DNA of 64,000 nucleotides from Sphingopyxis sp. QXT-31 (GTDB lineage Bacteria > Pseudomonadota > Alphaproteobacteria > Sphingomonadales > Sphingomonadaceae), in assembly GCF_001984035.1 (NCBI RefSeq), contig NZ_CP019449.1, positions 248,001 through 312,000 of the forward strand, written 5' to 3'. Shown piece by piece: positions 15,035 to 25,095 of the stretch. A program made the translations under genes and the position numbers. Each line of letters begins with the position of its first letter. Position 1 is the first letter of the stretch. The notes under the pieces are model-generated. The model was not told the origin of the DNA and made no database searches. It saw nothing but the letters and a program-made list of their open reading frames with translations.

Positions 15035-17677
15035 TTAGAAGTCGACCGAGATGCGTCCGTAGACGAAGCGGCCGTTGAAGCCGAAGGGCGACTGCGAGCT
15101 GTACGGCAGGAAGGCGTTGTTGAAGCCGTAATTGACGCCGTCGACGGTGCCGAAGGGCAGGCGGTCGGGATAGACGTCGAACACATTGTTTGCGCCGATC
15201 GCGATCTGCAGCGCTTCGAGCGGCTTGATGCGCAGCTCGACGTCGGTGACCCATTTGGGCGACAGGAAGATGTCGCCCGGCACCTCGCCCGGGGCGAGAT
15301 CGATATTATTATTGTTCGCGGCGGTCGAGAAGCTGCTGGGCAGGAACACCTCGCCATAGCGGTTGGTGCGCAGCGTCAGCCCGACCATGTCATAATCCCA
15401 GTCGAGGCTGACGTTGAGCTTGTCCTGCGGCTGGCCGTCGGTCAGGCGGTAGCTTTCCTGCCGCGCGAACAGGCGCTGCGCGGTGAAGCCCGAGAAGGTC
15501 CGGCGGTCGGTGATCTTGGTGTTGTTGAGGTTGAAGCCCGCGCTGAGCCGGAAATTGCCCAAACCGAAATCGGGAAGGCGATAGGAGGCGACGATGTCGA
15601 GCCCTTCGGTCTTCGTGTCGATGCCGTTGATGAAGAAGCGCGCCGAGCTGACCCCGGTGATGCCCGCCGCGGTCAGCGTGGCGACGATGTCGGCGCCCTG
15701 CAGATTCTCGGTCAGCGTGATGCGGTCCTTGATCTTGATATTGTAATAGTCGGCGGTGATGCTGAGCCCGTCGATCATCGTGAAGCTGACGCCGCCGCCG
15801 AAGTTGAGCGACTTTTCGGGTTCGAGCGGTTCGGCCCCGAGCGCGACGGCGACCGGCGAGCTGACGGGGAAGGTCCCGATTTCGATCAGCACGCCGCCGA
15901 CATTGTTGGTCGAGGTGGTCTGGAAGGATTGCTGCGCGAGGCTGGGCGCGCGGAAACCCGTCGACACCGAGCCGCGCAGCGCGAGCCCGTCGATCGGTTC
16001 GAAGCGCGCCGCGGCTTTGCCGTTGACCGTATCGCCGAAGTCGCTGAAATGTTCGTAGCGGCCGGCGAGCTGGACGGTGAACATGTCGCTGAGATCGGCG
16101 TCGATTTCGGCATAGCCCGCGAAGCTGTCGCGCGACACGTCGGTCGCGTTGCTGGGGCGGAAGCCAGGGAAGACCTGTGACCCGCCCGCGGCGCCGAAGG
16201 GCGCCGAGGAGAAGGGGCCGTTGATCCAGCTCTGTTCCTCGCCGGGGACGATCTTGTAGTTCTCGTTGCGCCATTCGCCGCCGAAGGCGAGCGAGACGCT
16301 GTTCCCGATCCCGATGTCGATGTCGCGGCGGACGTCGAGGTTGACCGAGGTCTGGCCCGAGCGCAGGCCGCCCGCGTTGAACTTGCGGTTGCTGTTGAGC
16401 CCGCCGAGCGAGGTGTTGACGCTGTTCGACACGCCATAGTCCAGCCGGTTCGAACCATAGACGAGCGAGAGGTCGTAATCCCACGCGCCGATGTCGCCGC
16501 GGATCCCCGCCGCGGCCGAAATGTCGCGAATCTCGCTTTCGATGATCGGCAGGAAGCCGTCGGCGTAGATCGGAACGAAGCTGGTGGTCGAGGCCGACCA
16601 GTCCTGGTTGCGGATGTCGAGCGAGCGGCGATAGAAGCCCGCGCCGTTGCCGTCGCGGACGCCGTAGCTGCCGAAGGTGTAGAATTCGATCGCTTCGGAG
16701 AGGTCGAAGCCGGCGTTAACGAAGAAGTTCATATCCTTCGATTCGCCGTCGCCATAGCGGTGCCAATAGCGGTCGAGCGTCGTTTCGCGCGGATCGCCCG
16801 CCGCGAAATAATTGCGCCGGATGTCGGGGCCCGAGCGGTTGGTGGGCGAGCGGTCCTTATATTCGGCGGTGAAGTTCAGATAGCCGGTTCCGCTGATCGG
16901 CAGGCCGATGTTGGTCGCGAAGGTATAGGTGTCGCCGTCGTTCCGCTTGCGGTCCTTGCCCGTGTAGGTGATCACCGGATTGTCGCCGCCGGTCACGGCG
17001 AAGAAACCGTTCGAGCCGATCGCGAAGGTCGGGTTGGTGAGCGTCGGCGCGACCGACGCGACCTGATCCACATCCTCCATCCGGGTGATATATTTGCCGT
17101 AGGAGACCTGCGCCCGCCCGCCGACGCTGCGTTTCAGCTGGACGTTGATCACCCCCGCGATGGCGTCGGAGCCATAGAGCGACGAGGCGCCGTCGCGCAG
17201 CACTTCGATCCGTTCGATCGCGAGCGGCGGGATGGTGTTCAGGTCGACCGCGGTCGAACCGCGCCCGACCGAGCCGTTGAGGTTGATCAGCGACGATTGG
17301 TGGCGCCGCTTGCCGTTTACGAGCACGAGCACCTGGTCGGGGGCGAGGCCGCGCAGCGTTGCCGGGCGCAGCGAGTCGGTGCCGTCGGTCAGCGAGGGCT
17401 GCGGGAAATTGAACGAGGGGACGAGCTGATTGAGCAGCTTGTTCGTTTCGGTGGTGCCGCTGTTCTGGAGCGCGTCGCCGCCGATGACGTCGATCGGCAC
17501 GGTGCTGTCGGCGACGGTGCGATCGGTGCGGCGCGTGCCAATGACGACGATCGTGTTGCTGTCGGCGTCGGCGGCATCGTCGACCGCGGCGTCCTGGGCG
17601 AGGACCGGGGCGGACCAGACGGTCGCGGCGAGAGCGGCGGCGAGGGCGAGCGCGGAGATTTTGTTGGTATTGGGCAT
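15035..17677 (-). CDS. TonB-dependent outer-membrane receptor
   Basis: An 880-residue receptor. The signal peptide (ALALAAALAATVWSAPVLAQ) is followed by a plug domain with IVVIGTRRTDRTVADSTVPI, TLRGLAPDQVLVLVNGKRRH and IERIEVLRDGASSLYGSDAI. The rest is a 22-strand barrel ending in aromatic RFVYGRISVDF, the usual BAM signal. The ligand (siderophore, sugar or other) is unknown, and no transporter or regulator lies beside it. I chose ATG 17677, which has GGGGA upstream; the open frame continues far upstream, but that part is antisense to ccmC. It is divergent from the ccm operon. Confidence 0.92.
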   Translation of the reverse strand: MPNTNKISALALAAALAATVWSAPVLAQDAAVDDAADADSNTIVVIGTRRTDRTVADSTVPIDVIGGDALQNSGTTETNKLLNQLVPSFNFPQPSLTDGTDSLRPATLRGLAPDQVLVLVNGKRRHQSSLINLNGSVGRGSTAVDLNTIPPLAIERIEVLRDGASSLYGSDAIAGVINVQLKRSVGGRAQVSYGKYITRMEDVDQVASVAPTLTNPTFAIGSNGFFAVTGGDNPVITYTGKDRKRNDGDTYTFATNIGLPISGTGYLNFTAEYKDRSPTNRSGPDIRRNYFAAGDPRETTLDRYWHRYGDGESKDMNFFVNAGFDLSEAIEFYTFGSYGVRDGNGAGFYRRSLDIRNQDWSASTTSFVPIYADGFLPIIESEIRDISAAAGIRGDIGAWDYDLSLVYGSNRLDYGVSNSVNTSLGGLNSNRKFNAGGLRSGQTSVNLDVRRDIDIGIGNSVSLAFGGEWRNENYKIVPGEEQSWINGPFSSAPFGAAGGSQVFPGFRPSNATDVSRDSFAGYAEIDADLSDMFTVQLAGRYEHFSDFGDTVNGKAAARFEPIDGLALRGSVSTGFRAPSLAQQSFQTTSTNNVGGVLIEIGTFPVSSPVAVALGAEPLEPEKSLNFGGGVSFTMIDGLSITADYYNIKIKDRITLTENLQGADIVATLTAAGITGVSSARFFINGIDTKTEGLDIVASYRLPDFGLGNFRLSAGFNLNNTKITDRRTFSGFTAQRLFARQESYRLTDGQPQDKLNVSLDWDYDMVGLTLRTNRYGEVFLPSSFSTAANNNNIDLAPGEVPGDIFLSPKWVTDVELRIKPLEALQIAIGANNVFDVYPDRLPFGTVDGVNYGFNNAFLPYSSQSPFGFNGRFVYGRISVDF

Positions 17678-17965
17678 GATGTGCAGTCCCCTTTTTTGCG
17701 GACCCGGCGGCCCGGTGCGAGGAGGATTGACTCTAAGACGCTGTCCCGCCAGCCAAAAGCGACCGGCGGGGCGGGGTTTGTTACATTTTTGCTGCGTTTG
17801 TTGTAATTTAGTCACGTTGCCGCCCGCGGCGGCGGGCATGCGGTGGCGAGGCTGGCGACGAGACTTGACCTCGCCAGCAAGGCACGCGACAGAAGCGCCG
17901 CCGGGTCGCGCCGGGCAATTCACTGGACCGATATATCGGCCTCCCCTAAAGACGACGCGAAACCG

Positions 17966-18700
17966 ATGCACGCTTACGCCAATCCCACCCGTTTCCTCGC
18001 GATTGCGAAGCCGCTGACGCCGTGGCTGCTCGGCGCCGGGCTGCTGCTTGTGCTGGGGGGCGCCTTTGCCGGGCTGACGGAGGTGCCGGGCGATTACAAG
18101 CAGGGCGAGACCGCGCGCATATTGTACGTCCATGTGCCGTCGGCGTGGCTCGGCATGGGCGGCTGGACGAGCCTTGCGGTCGCGGGGCTGGTGCAGTTGG
18201 TGTGGCGCCATCCGCTCGCGGGCATCGCGGCGCGCGCAATCGCGGTGCCGGGCATGCTGTTCACCGCGCTGTGCCTCGCGACCGGGTCGATCTGGGGCAA
18301 GCCGACCTGGGGGACCTGGTGGGAATGGGACGGACGGATGACCTCGATGCTGGTCCTGCTGTTCCTTTATGCCGGCTTCATCGCGCTGACGAGCGGCGAT
18401 GAGGGGCAAAGGCAGGGCGGCTCGCTCTCGCGCGGCGCGGCGATCTACGCGCTGGTCGGCGCGATCAACATCCCAATCATCAACCGCAGCGTCATATGGT
18501 GGAACAGCCTGCACCAGGGGCCGAGCATCACGCTGCGCGGATCGAGCATCGACGGCGCGCTGCTGTGGCCTTTGGGCTTGACCGTGCTGGGTTTTTCCTT
18601 GCTGTTCGGCGCCATCGTGCTGATGCGGATGCGGCGGATCATCGCCGACAACCGCGTCGCGGCGCGGCTGCGGCGGCTTGCCGACGACGAGGGGAGTTGA
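17966..18700 (+). CDS. ccmC: heme exporter/handling protein CcmC
   Basis: A 244-residue inner-membrane protein with six hydrophobic segments and the tryptophan-rich heme-handling motif WGKPTWGTWWEWDGRMTS (about residues 110-127). It presents heme to CcmE in cytochrome c maturation. The start MHAYANPTRF at 17966 fits family length; an upstream frame to 17843 is not conserved-looking. It heads a ccmCDEFGHI run. ccmA and ccmB, which usually precede it, are not in the window. Confidence 0.95.
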   Translation: MHAYANPTRFLAIAKPLTPWLLGAGLLLVLGGAFAGLTEVPGDYKQGETARILYVHVPSAWLGMGGWTSLAVAGLVQLVWRHPLAGIAARAIAVPGMLFTALCLATGSIWGKPTWGTWWEWDGRMTSMLVLLFLYAGFIALTSGDEGQRQGGSLSRGAAIYALVGAINIPIINRSVIWWNSLHQGPSITLRGSSIDGALLWPLGLTVLGFSLLFGAIVLMRMRRIIADNRVAARLRRLADDEGS

Positions 18701-18703
18701 CGC

Positions 18704-18859
18704 GTGACGGGGGTGATCAGCGGGGGTGGCCAATGGGCCTATGTCGTGGCCGCCTATGGGCTGACCGCGCTGCTGACCGGCGCGGTGCTGTGGGCGAGCT
18801 GGCGGGCGATGAAGAAAGCCGAAAAGCGCAGCGACGCGCTGCGTAGGGACCGGACATGA
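18704..18859 (+). CDS. ccmD: heme exporter protein CcmD
   Basis: A 51-residue protein from GTG 18704. One transmembrane helix (WAYVVAAYGLTALLTGAVLW) is followed by a basic C-terminus (RAMKKAEKRSDALRRDRT), the standard CcmD pattern. It helps release holo-CcmE from CcmABC. It starts three bases after ccmC ends, and its TGA overlaps the ATG of ccmE. Confidence 0.9.
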   Translation: MTGVISGGGQWAYVVAAYGLTALLTGAVLWASWRAMKKAEKRSDALRRDRT

Positions 18860-19296
18860 AGGCGAAGCATCAACGTTTGATTCTGGCGCTGGTCGCGGTC
18901 GTGGGGATCGCGGGTGCGGGCGTGCTCGGCGCGAGCGCGCTGCGCGACGAGGCGGCCTATTTCCGCACTCCGGCCGAGGTCAAGGTGGGCAAGGCGCAAG
19001 TCGGCGAGCCGATGCGGCTGGGCGGCATGGTCGCCGCGGGCAGCATCGTGCGCCAGCCCGACGGGCTGACCATCCGCTTCGTCGCGACCGACGGCAAGGC
19101 GTCGGTGCCGGTCGAGTTCAAGGGCATCGTCCCCGACCTGTTCGCCGAGGAAAGCGGCATGGTCGCCGACGGCCGGATGCGCGCCGACGGGACTTTCGTC
19201 GCCGACCGCATCTTGGCGAAGCACGACGAGCGCTATATGCCGCCGCAGATGGGCGAGATGCCCGAGGGCGTCGCGAAGATGGCGCCGAAGGTATGA
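18856..19296 (+). CDS. ccmE: heme chaperone CcmE
   Basis: A 146-residue periplasmic heme chaperone anchored by an N-terminal helix (LILALVAVVGIAGAGVLGAS). The heme-attachment motif is present: RILAKHDERYMPPQM, with the covalent His and following Tyr. An OB-fold core lies between. The start codon overlaps ccmD by 4 bases, indicating translational coupling. Confidence 0.95.
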   Translation: MKAKHQRLILALVAVVGIAGAGVLGASALRDEAAYFRTPAEVKVGKAQVGEPMRLGGMVAAGSIVRQPDGLTIRFVATDGKASVPVEFKGIVPDLFAEESGMVADGRMRADGTFVADRILAKHDERYMPPQMGEMPEGVAKMAPKV

Positions 19297-19313
19297 GCAA
19301 CCGCCATTTCATC

Positions 19314-19390
19314 GTCATCCCGGCGAAGGCCGGGATCTCACCGGTGCGTATTGACGCTGACGGCGGGACCCCGGCCTTCGCCGGGGTGAC
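19314..19390. repeat. paired inverted repeat, family C (copy 1)
   Basis: Arms GTCATCCCGGCGAAGGCCGG and CCGGCCTTCGCCGGGGTGAC flank about 35 bases. It sits between ccmE and ccmF, inside the operon, without interrupting a gene. Other copies are at 48199-48275, 52072-52150 and, inside glyS, 63747-63822. Confidence 0.85.
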
Positions 19391-19402
19391 GGGGGTTGGG
19401 TT

Positions 19403-21367
19403 GTGATCGCAGAACTCGGTCTGGCCCTGCTGTGGATCGCGGCGGCGCTCGCGTGCCTGTCGCTCGTCGCCGGGATCGTCTTCCTGCGCGGCGGGCCCAA
19501 GGATCTGGCGTCGCTGGTACGGCCGGCGAGCGTGGCGCAGGGAGTGCTGACCACCGCGGCCTTCGGTCTGCTGATCGCGCTGTTCGTGCGCTCCGACATG
19601 TCGGTCGAGCTGGTCGCGCGCAACAGCAACAGTTTGAAGCCGATGATCTTCAAGATCGCGGGGACGTGGGGCAATCACGAAGGATCGATGCTGTTGTGGC
19701 TGATGATCCTGTCGCTGTCGGGGGCGCTGATCGCGATCTTCGAGCGACGGCTGCGCGAGGATACGCTGGTCGCGACCTTGAGCGCGCAGGCGGCGCTGAG
19801 CCTGGGTTTCTTCGCCTTCCTGCTCTTTTCGTCGAACCCGTTCAACCGCCTGCCCGTCGCGCCGCCCGACGGGCAGGGGCTCAACCCGCTGCTGCAGGAC
19901 ATCGGCTTGGCCTTCCACCCGCCGACGCTCTACGTCGGTTATGTCGGGCTGTCCGTGGCGTTTAGCTTCGCCGTCGGCGCGCTGATCACGCGCGAGATCG
20001 GGCCGGCCTTTGCGCGTGCGATGCGCCCGTGGGTGCTGTTCAGCTGGATTTTCCTGACGCTCGGCATCACCGCGGGCAGCTATTGGGCCTATTACGAGCT
20101 CGGCTGGGGCGGCTGGTGGTTCTGGGACCCGGTCGAGAATGTCTCGCTGATTCCCTGGCTCGCGGGCGCGGCCTTGCTCCATTCGGTCGCGGTGACCGCG
20201 ACGCGCAACGCCTTGCGCGCGTGGACGGTGATGCTGGCGGTGATCGGCTTCTCGATGTCGATGGTCGGCACCTTCATCGTGCGCTCGGGCTTGCTCACCA
20301 GCGTGCACAGCTTCGCGGTCGATCCTGAGCGCGGGACCTTCCTGCTGGCGCTGATGGCGATCTATATCGGCGGCGCGCTCACCTTGTTTGCGGTGCGCGC
20401 GGGATCGGTCGCCGAGGGCAAGAAATTCGCGCTGATGAGCCGAGAGGGCTCGCTGGTGATCAACAATCTGCTGCTCACGACGATTCTGGCGCTGGTGCTG
20501 CTCGGCACGCTCTATCCGATCGTCGCCGAGGCGCTAGGCGAGAAGATTTCGGTCGGTCCGCCCTATTATAACAAGGTCGCGGGGCCACTGGCGCTGATCC
20601 TGTGCCTGGTGATGGTCGCGGGGCCGCTGCTGAGGTGGCGCAAGGACGACGGCAAGAAACTCTGGTCGCGGCTGCCGATGGCGGTGTTCGCCGGGGCGGC
20701 GGTGCTGTTCGCCCTCATCCTGTTCGGCGGCAAGGTCGGCATCCTGCCGCTGCTGGGCATGACCGTCGCGGGGGTGGTCGCGGTCGCGAGCCTGGCGCCG
20801 CTCTGGGGCCGCAACCTTCGCCGCACGCCGCTGCCGACCTGGGGCATGGTGATCGCGCATTTCGGCGTCGCGGTCGCGCTCGCCGGGATGGGCGCCGAAA
20901 GCGCCTTCATCAAGGAGAAATTGGTCGCGGCGAAGCCCGGCGACGTGGTCAAGGTCGGCGATTTCGATGTCCAGTTCGAGGGCGTGAAGCCCGTCGCGGG
21001 GCCCAATTATACCGCGATCGAGGGCACGTTGGTCGCGACGACGCCGGGCGGCGGATCGCATGTGATGAAGCCCGAATCGCGGATGTTCCCCGGGCTGATG
21101 GGCACCGCGCCGACCGAGACCAACGAGGCCGCCCTGCTGACGCGGCCGGGCGGGCAGCTTTATGCTGTGCTGGGCCAGCCGGTGGTCGGTGCCGACGGCG
21201 CGGGCCGTTATCAACTGCGCCTCTGGTGGAAGCCGCTGGTGTGGTGGATCTGGCTGGGCGGCGCGCTGATCGCGATCGGCGCGGCGCTGTCGATGCTGGG
21301 CCGCGCGCAATTGCTGACGCTGTGGCGCGCGCGCCGGGCGCGCAAGGAAGAAGGTCGCTGGAAATGA
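19403..21367 (+). CDS. ccmF: heme lyase CcmF
   Basis: A 654-residue polytopic membrane protein. The tryptophan-rich motif WAYYELGWGGWWFWDPVENV lies near residue 233. Conserved segments HNEGSML-like (NHEGSMLLWLMIL) and SGLLTSVHSFAVDPERG are present. CcmF with CcmH attaches heme to apocytochrome CXXCH motifs. It starts at GTG 19403, right after repeat C1. Its TGA overlaps the ccmG ATG. Confidence 0.95.
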   Translation: MIAELGLALLWIAAALACLSLVAGIVFLRGGPKDLASLVRPASVAQGVLTTAAFGLLIALFVRSDMSVELVARNSNSLKPMIFKIAGTWGNHEGSMLLWLMILSLSGALIAIFERRLREDTLVATLSAQAALSLGFFAFLLFSSNPFNRLPVAPPDGQGLNPLLQDIGLAFHPPTLYVGYVGLSVAFSFAVGALITREIGPAFARAMRPWVLFSWIFLTLGITAGSYWAYYELGWGGWWFWDPVENVSLIPWLAGAALLHSVAVTATRNALRAWTVMLAVIGFSMSMVGTFIVRSGLLTSVHSFAVDPERGTFLLALMAIYIGGALTLFAVRAGSVAEGKKFALMSREGSLVINNLLLTTILALVLLGTLYPIVAEALGEKISVGPPYYNKVAGPLALILCLVMVAGPLLRWRKDDGKKLWSRLPMAVFAGAAVLFALILFGGKVGILPLLGMTVAGVVAVASLAPLWGRNLRRTPLPTWGMVIAHFGVAVALAGMGAESAFIKEKLVAAKPGDVVKVGDFDVQFEGVKPVAGPNYTAIEGTLVATTPGGGSHVMKPESRMFPGLMGTAPTETNEAALLTRPGGQLYAVLGQPVVGADGAGRYQLRLWWKPLVWWIWLGGALIAIGAALSMLGRAQLLTLWRARRARKEEGRWK

Positions 21368-21894
21368 AGTCGCGCTGGGTCCTGTTCGTGCCGCTGGCGA
21401 TCATGGGATTGCTGTTCGGCGCCTTCATCTATCGGCTGACGACGCCCGCCGAGACGCTGATCCAGTCGCAGTGGATCGACAAGCCGATGCCCTTGTTCGA
21501 CCTGCCGCCCGCGACCGCGGGCGTGGCGGGGCTCAAGAGCAGCCAGCTCGCCGACGGGCGGCCGCGGCTGGTCAATGTCTTTGCCAGCTGGTGCATCCCG
21601 TGCCGCGCCGAGGCGCCGCAGCTCGAGGCGCTGAAGCGCGCCGGCGTACCGATCGACGGCATCGCGATCCGCGACCGGCCCGAGGATGTCGCGCAATTCC
21701 TCAATGAGTTCGGCAATCCCTTCGACCGGATCGGGTCGGACATGCAGTCGAGCGTGCAGATCGCGCTCGGATCGTCGGGGGTGCCCGAGACCTTCCTGAT
21801 CGACGGCAAGGGGATCATCCGTGAGCAGATCCAGGGTGTGATCCTCGAGGAGCAGGTGCCCGAGATCATCGCCAAGCTGGAGAAGATGAAGTGA
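21364..21894 (+). CDS. ccmG: thiol:disulfide interchange protein CcmG/DsbE
   Basis: A 176-residue membrane-anchored thioredoxin. The N-terminal helix (WVLFVPLAIMGLLFGAFIY) is followed by a TlpA-like domain with active site FASWCIPCRAEAP and the cis-Pro region SSGVPETFLIDGKG. It reduces apocytochrome c and CcmH. It overlaps ccmF by four bases (ATGA) and ccmH by four bases. Confidence 0.93.
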   Translation: MKSRWVLFVPLAIMGLLFGAFIYRLTTPAETLIQSQWIDKPMPLFDLPPATAGVAGLKSSQLADGRPRLVNVFASWCIPCRAEAPQLEALKRAGVPIDGIAIRDRPEDVAQFLNEFGNPFDRIGSDMQSSVQIALGSSGVPETFLIDGKGIIREQIQGVILEEQVPEIIAKLEKMK

Positions 21895-22325
21895 CGGTGC
21901 GGCGCGCCACGCTGGGCCTGCTGGCGCTGGCGGCGGCGGGGCCGCTCGCGGCGCAGGACCGGCTGCCGCCCGCGCCCTATGCCTATCAGCAGCTCGCCGA
22001 CCCCGTGCAGGAGGCCAAGGCGAAGCGGCTGATGGAGGAACTGCGCTGCCTGGTCTGCCAGGGCCAGTCGATCGCCGATTCGGATGCGCCGCTGGCGGGC
22101 GACATGCGCAACGAAGTGCGCAGCAAGATTGCCGCGGGCGAGAGCCCCGAGGAAATCCGCAGCTGGCTGGTCGCGCGCTATGGCAATTGGGTCGATTACG
22201 ACCCGCCGTTCGATGCCGCGACCGCCTTCCTGTGGTTCGGGCCCCTGCTGTTCCTCGCGCTCGGCGGCTGGCTGGCCTTCGGGCGCTTCCGGCGCGGCGC
22301 CGGCGAAGGGGAGGGCGAGGCATGA
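21891..22325 (+). CDS. ccmH: cytochrome c maturation protein CcmH
   Basis: A 144-residue periplasmic redox protein from GTG 21891. After a short signal peptide (LGLLALAAAGPLAAQ), the motif ELRCLVCQGQSIADSDAPLA carries the LRCXXC cysteines. A C-terminal membrane anchor (AFLWFGPLLFLALGGWLAFG) follows. It reduces apocytochrome thiols for heme ligation. It overlaps ccmI by four bases. Confidence 0.93.
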   Translation: MTVRRATLGLLALAAAGPLAAQDRLPPAPYAYQQLADPVQEAKAKRLMEELRCLVCQGQSIADSDAPLAGDMRNEVRSKIAAGESPEEIRSWLVARYGNWVDYDPPFDAATAFLWFGPLLFLALGGWLAFGRFRRGAGEGEGEA

Positions 22326-22981
22326 TCTGGCTGTGGGTCCTGCTCGCCGCGGCGCTGACGATCGGCGGGTTGCTCTTCGTCGGGCGGCTGCCCGCGGCGA
22401 CGCGGCCGCTCGCGGCGGCCGCAGTGATGCTGGGGCTCGCCGGCTATGCGCTGCAGGGGCATCCGTCGTTGCCGGGGAGGCCCGTAGTCCCGGTCGACAA
22501 GCTGGAGGGTTTCGGCGAGCCGATCACCGACCGCCAGCAGGGCATGGCCGACCGCTTCGGCCCGGCGTCGCAGTGGATCGCGGCCTCCGACGGGCAGATG
22601 CGGCGCGGGCGCACCGAAAATGCGGCGAAGATGCTGCAGAACGGGCTCGCCAAATATCCCGACAATGTCGATCTGTGGGTCGGCCTCGGCAATGCGCTGG
22701 TCGCGCATGGCGGGGGCATGATGTCGCCCGCGGCGGCGCTGGCGTTCGACGAGGCGGCGAAGCGCGACCCGACGCACCCGGGACCGCCGTTCTTCGCCGG
22801 GCTGGCGCTGGCGCAGGGCGGCGATCTGAAGGGCGCCGAGGCGGTGTGGAGCGAGCTCTTGGCGCGGAGCCCCGCCGATGCGCCGTGGCGCGCCGACCTC
22901 GAGATACGGCTGGCGCAGCTGCGGCAGGCGCTGGGACCGCAGCTGGCGCCGCCGCCCGTCGAAACGCCCGACGCGCCATGA
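22322..22981 (+). CDS. ccmI: TPR protein CcmI/CycH-like, cytochrome c maturation
   Basis: A 219-residue protein. Two hydrophobic helices at the N-terminus (LWVLLAAALTIGGLLFVGRL and PLAAAAVMLGLAGYAL) precede TPR repeats (NAAKMLQNGLAKYPDNVDLW, then ALAFDEAAKRDPTHPG and ALAQGGDLKGAEAVWSELL). CcmI chaperones apocytochrome c to CcmFH. It is the last gene of the ccm run and is shorter than many CcmI proteins, lacking a large C-terminal domain. Confidence 0.85.
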   Translation: MIWLWVLLAAALTIGGLLFVGRLPAATRPLAAAAVMLGLAGYALQGHPSLPGRPVVPVDKLEGFGEPITDRQQGMADRFGPASQWIAASDGQMRRGRTENAAKMLQNGLAKYPDNVDLWVGLGNALVAHGGGMMSPAAALAFDEAAKRDPTHPGPPFFAGLALAQGGDLKGAEAVWSELLARSPADAPWRADLEIRLAQLRQALGPQLAPPPVETPDAP

Positions 22982-23024
22982 TGCACGTGCTTTCCTTTTT
23001 CTGCGGCTCGTCTAAAGGCGCGCG

Positions 23025-24986
23025 ATGACTGCTGAGTCGCAACAGGCGGCCGGCGGCGCCGAAAGCGCTGCCCCCAACGCCGCCGACACCGGCCATTACG
23101 GCCACGGCCATCAAGGCGACGGCGTGCTGAAGCTCGCCGTTGGCGCGGTCGGCGTAGTGTTCGGCGACATCGGTACCAGCCCGCTCTATGCGTTTCGCGA
23201 GACCTTTGCCGGGCACCATCCGATCGAGCCGGACCGGCTGCACATCTATGGCGTGCTGAGCCTGGTCTTCTGGTCGATGATGCTGGTCGTGACCTTCAAA
23301 TATGTGCTGACGATCATGAAGGCCGACAACAAGGGCGAGGGGGGCAGCCTGGCCCTGCTCGCGCTGATCAGCCGCTCGTCGGAGGGCAAGCGCTGGACCT
23401 GGCCGATCGTGCTGCTCGGCGTGTTCGCGACCGCGCTCTTCTATGGCGACTCGATGATCACCCCAGCGATGTCGGTGCTGTCGGCGACCGAAGGCCTCGA
23501 ATATGTGAACCCAGGCTTTGCGCCCTATATCGTGCCGATCGCGCTCGCGATCCTGATCGCGCTGTTTGCGATCCAGTCGCGCGGGACGGCGAAGGTCGGG
23601 GCGCTGTTCGGGCCGATCATGCTCGCCTATTTCGTCATGTTGGCCGCGCTCGGCATCATGCATATCGGCGACAATCCGTGGATCATCGTCGAGACGATCA
23701 ACCCGATGAACGCGCTGCGTTTCTTCTACATCGACGGTTTCACCGCGTTCATCGCGCTGGGCGCGGTCGTGCTCGCGGTGACGGGGGCCGAGGCGCTCTA
23801 TGCCGACATGGGGCATTTCGGGCGCAAGCCGATCGGGGTGAGCTGGCTGGTCTTCGTGCTGCCCGCGCTGATGCTCAACTATATGGGGCAGGGCGCGATG
23901 GTGCTCGCCGCCGAGGCGGGACCGCGCGCCGAGCTGATCTCCGATCCCTTTTTCCAGATGATGCCCGACATGTGGCGCGTGCCGGTGGTGATCCTGGCGC
24001 TGCTCGCGACGATCATCGCGAGCCAGGCGGTGATTTCGGGCGCCTTCTCGCTGACGCAGCAGGCAATCCAGCTGGGCTTCATCCCGCGCCTGCGCGTCGA
24101 GCATACCAGCGCGTCGGCGGCGGGGCAGATATATATCCCGGTGGTGAACTGGTTCCTGATGATCATGGTGATCATCCTCGTCCTGTTCTTCGGATCGTCG
24201 AGCAACCTCGCCGCGGCCTATGGCATCGCGGTGACGGGGGCGATGTTCATCGACACGTGCCTGCTCAGCGTCGTGCTGTTCACGCTGTGGAAGTGGCCGG
24301 CGTGGAAGGCGCTGCCGGTGCTGGCGGTCTTCTTCATCGTCGATGTCGCCTATTTCGGCGCCAATCTGATCAAGGTGCCCGACGGCGGCTGGGTGCCGCT
24401 GGCGATCGGGCTCGTCATCTTCACGATGCTCACCACCTGGTCGCGCGGGCGCAAGCTGATGCAGCAGGAAATGGCCGAGGGCGCGATGCCGATCCCGATC
24501 TTCGTCAAGTCGGCGGCGAACAGCGCGACGCGCGTGCCGGGGACCGCGGTGTTCATGACCTCGTCCTCCGACGGGGTGCCGCATGCGCTGCTCCACAACC
24601 TCAAGCACAACAAGGTGCTCCACGAGCGGATTATCCTGCTGACGATCAAGATCGCCGACGTGCCGTTCGTCGAGGAAAAGAAGCTCTGCCAGCTCGACGG
24701 GCTGGGGCAGGGTTTCCACCGGCTGATCCTGAATTACGGCTTCATGCAGCCCGTCGACGTGCCCGCGGCGCTGCACCGCGTCACCGGCTGCGGCGGCGAT
24801 TTCAAGATGCTTGAGACGAGCTTCTTCCTGTCGCGCCAAACGCTGATCGCGGCGGCGAAGCCCGGCATGCCGATCTGGCGCGAGAAGCTCTTCGCGTGGA
24901 TGCTGCGCAATTCGGAAAGCGCGATGGAATATTTCCGCCTGCCGACCAACCGCGTGGTCGAACTGGGCAGCCAGGTCGCGATCTGA
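23025..24986 (+). CDS. kup: low-affinity K+ uptake protein Kup
   Basis: A 653-residue KUP/HAK/KT potassium transporter with about 12 membrane segments. The family signature [18 protein letters not shown] is near residue 43, followed by [12 protein letters not shown]. The C-terminal cytoplasmic part ([20 protein letters not shown]) matches Kup. It takes up K+ together with protons. It begins 43 bases after ccmI; a shared transcript is possible but not functionally expected. Confidence 0.94.
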   Translation: MTAESQQAAGGAESAAPNAADTGHYGHGHQGDGVLKLAVGAVGVVFGDIGTSPLYAFRETFAGHHPIEPDRLHIYGVLSLVFWSMMLVVTFKYVLTIMKADNKGEGGSLALLALISRSSEGKRWTWPIVLLGVFATALFYGDSMITPAMSVLSATEGLEYVNPGFAPYIVPIALAILIALFAIQSRGTAKVGALFGPIMLAYFVMLAALGIMHIGDNPWIIVETINPMNALRFFYIDGFTAFIALGAVVLAVTGAEALYADMGHFGRKPIGVSWLVFVLPALMLNYMGQGAMVLAAEAGPRAELISDPFFQMMPDMWRVPVVILALLATIIASQAVISGAFSLTQQAIQLGFIPRLRVEHTSASAAGQIYIPVVNWFLMIMVIILVLFFGSSSNLAAAYGIAVTGAMFIDTCLLSVVLFTLWKWPAWKALPVLAVFFIVDVAYFGANLIKVPDGGWVPLAIGLVIFTMLTTWSRGRKLMQQEMAEGAMPIPIFVKSAANSATRVPGTAVFMTSSSDGVPHALLHNLKHNKVLHERIILLTIKIADVPFVEEKKLCQLDGLGQGFHRLILNYGFMQPVDVPAALHRVTGCGGDFKMLETSFFLSRQTLIAAAKPGMPIWREKLFAWMLRNSESAMEYFRLPTNRVVELGSQVAI

Positions 24987-25095
24987 CCCACCGGCTTGGG
25001 GCTCGATCCGCTTCGGACGCATCGCCGCAATAAGCGTTTGAACAAGACGGGCAGTCTTGCGATGCTGGCCGCCTGGGAAAAGGTCGGCCGGCAGC

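Noticed and set aside
17678-18733. The TonB receptor frame extended to 18733 (1232 codons)
   Set aside because: The first 352 codons are antisense to ccmC and the intergenic region; a signal peptide and ribosome site lie at 17677.
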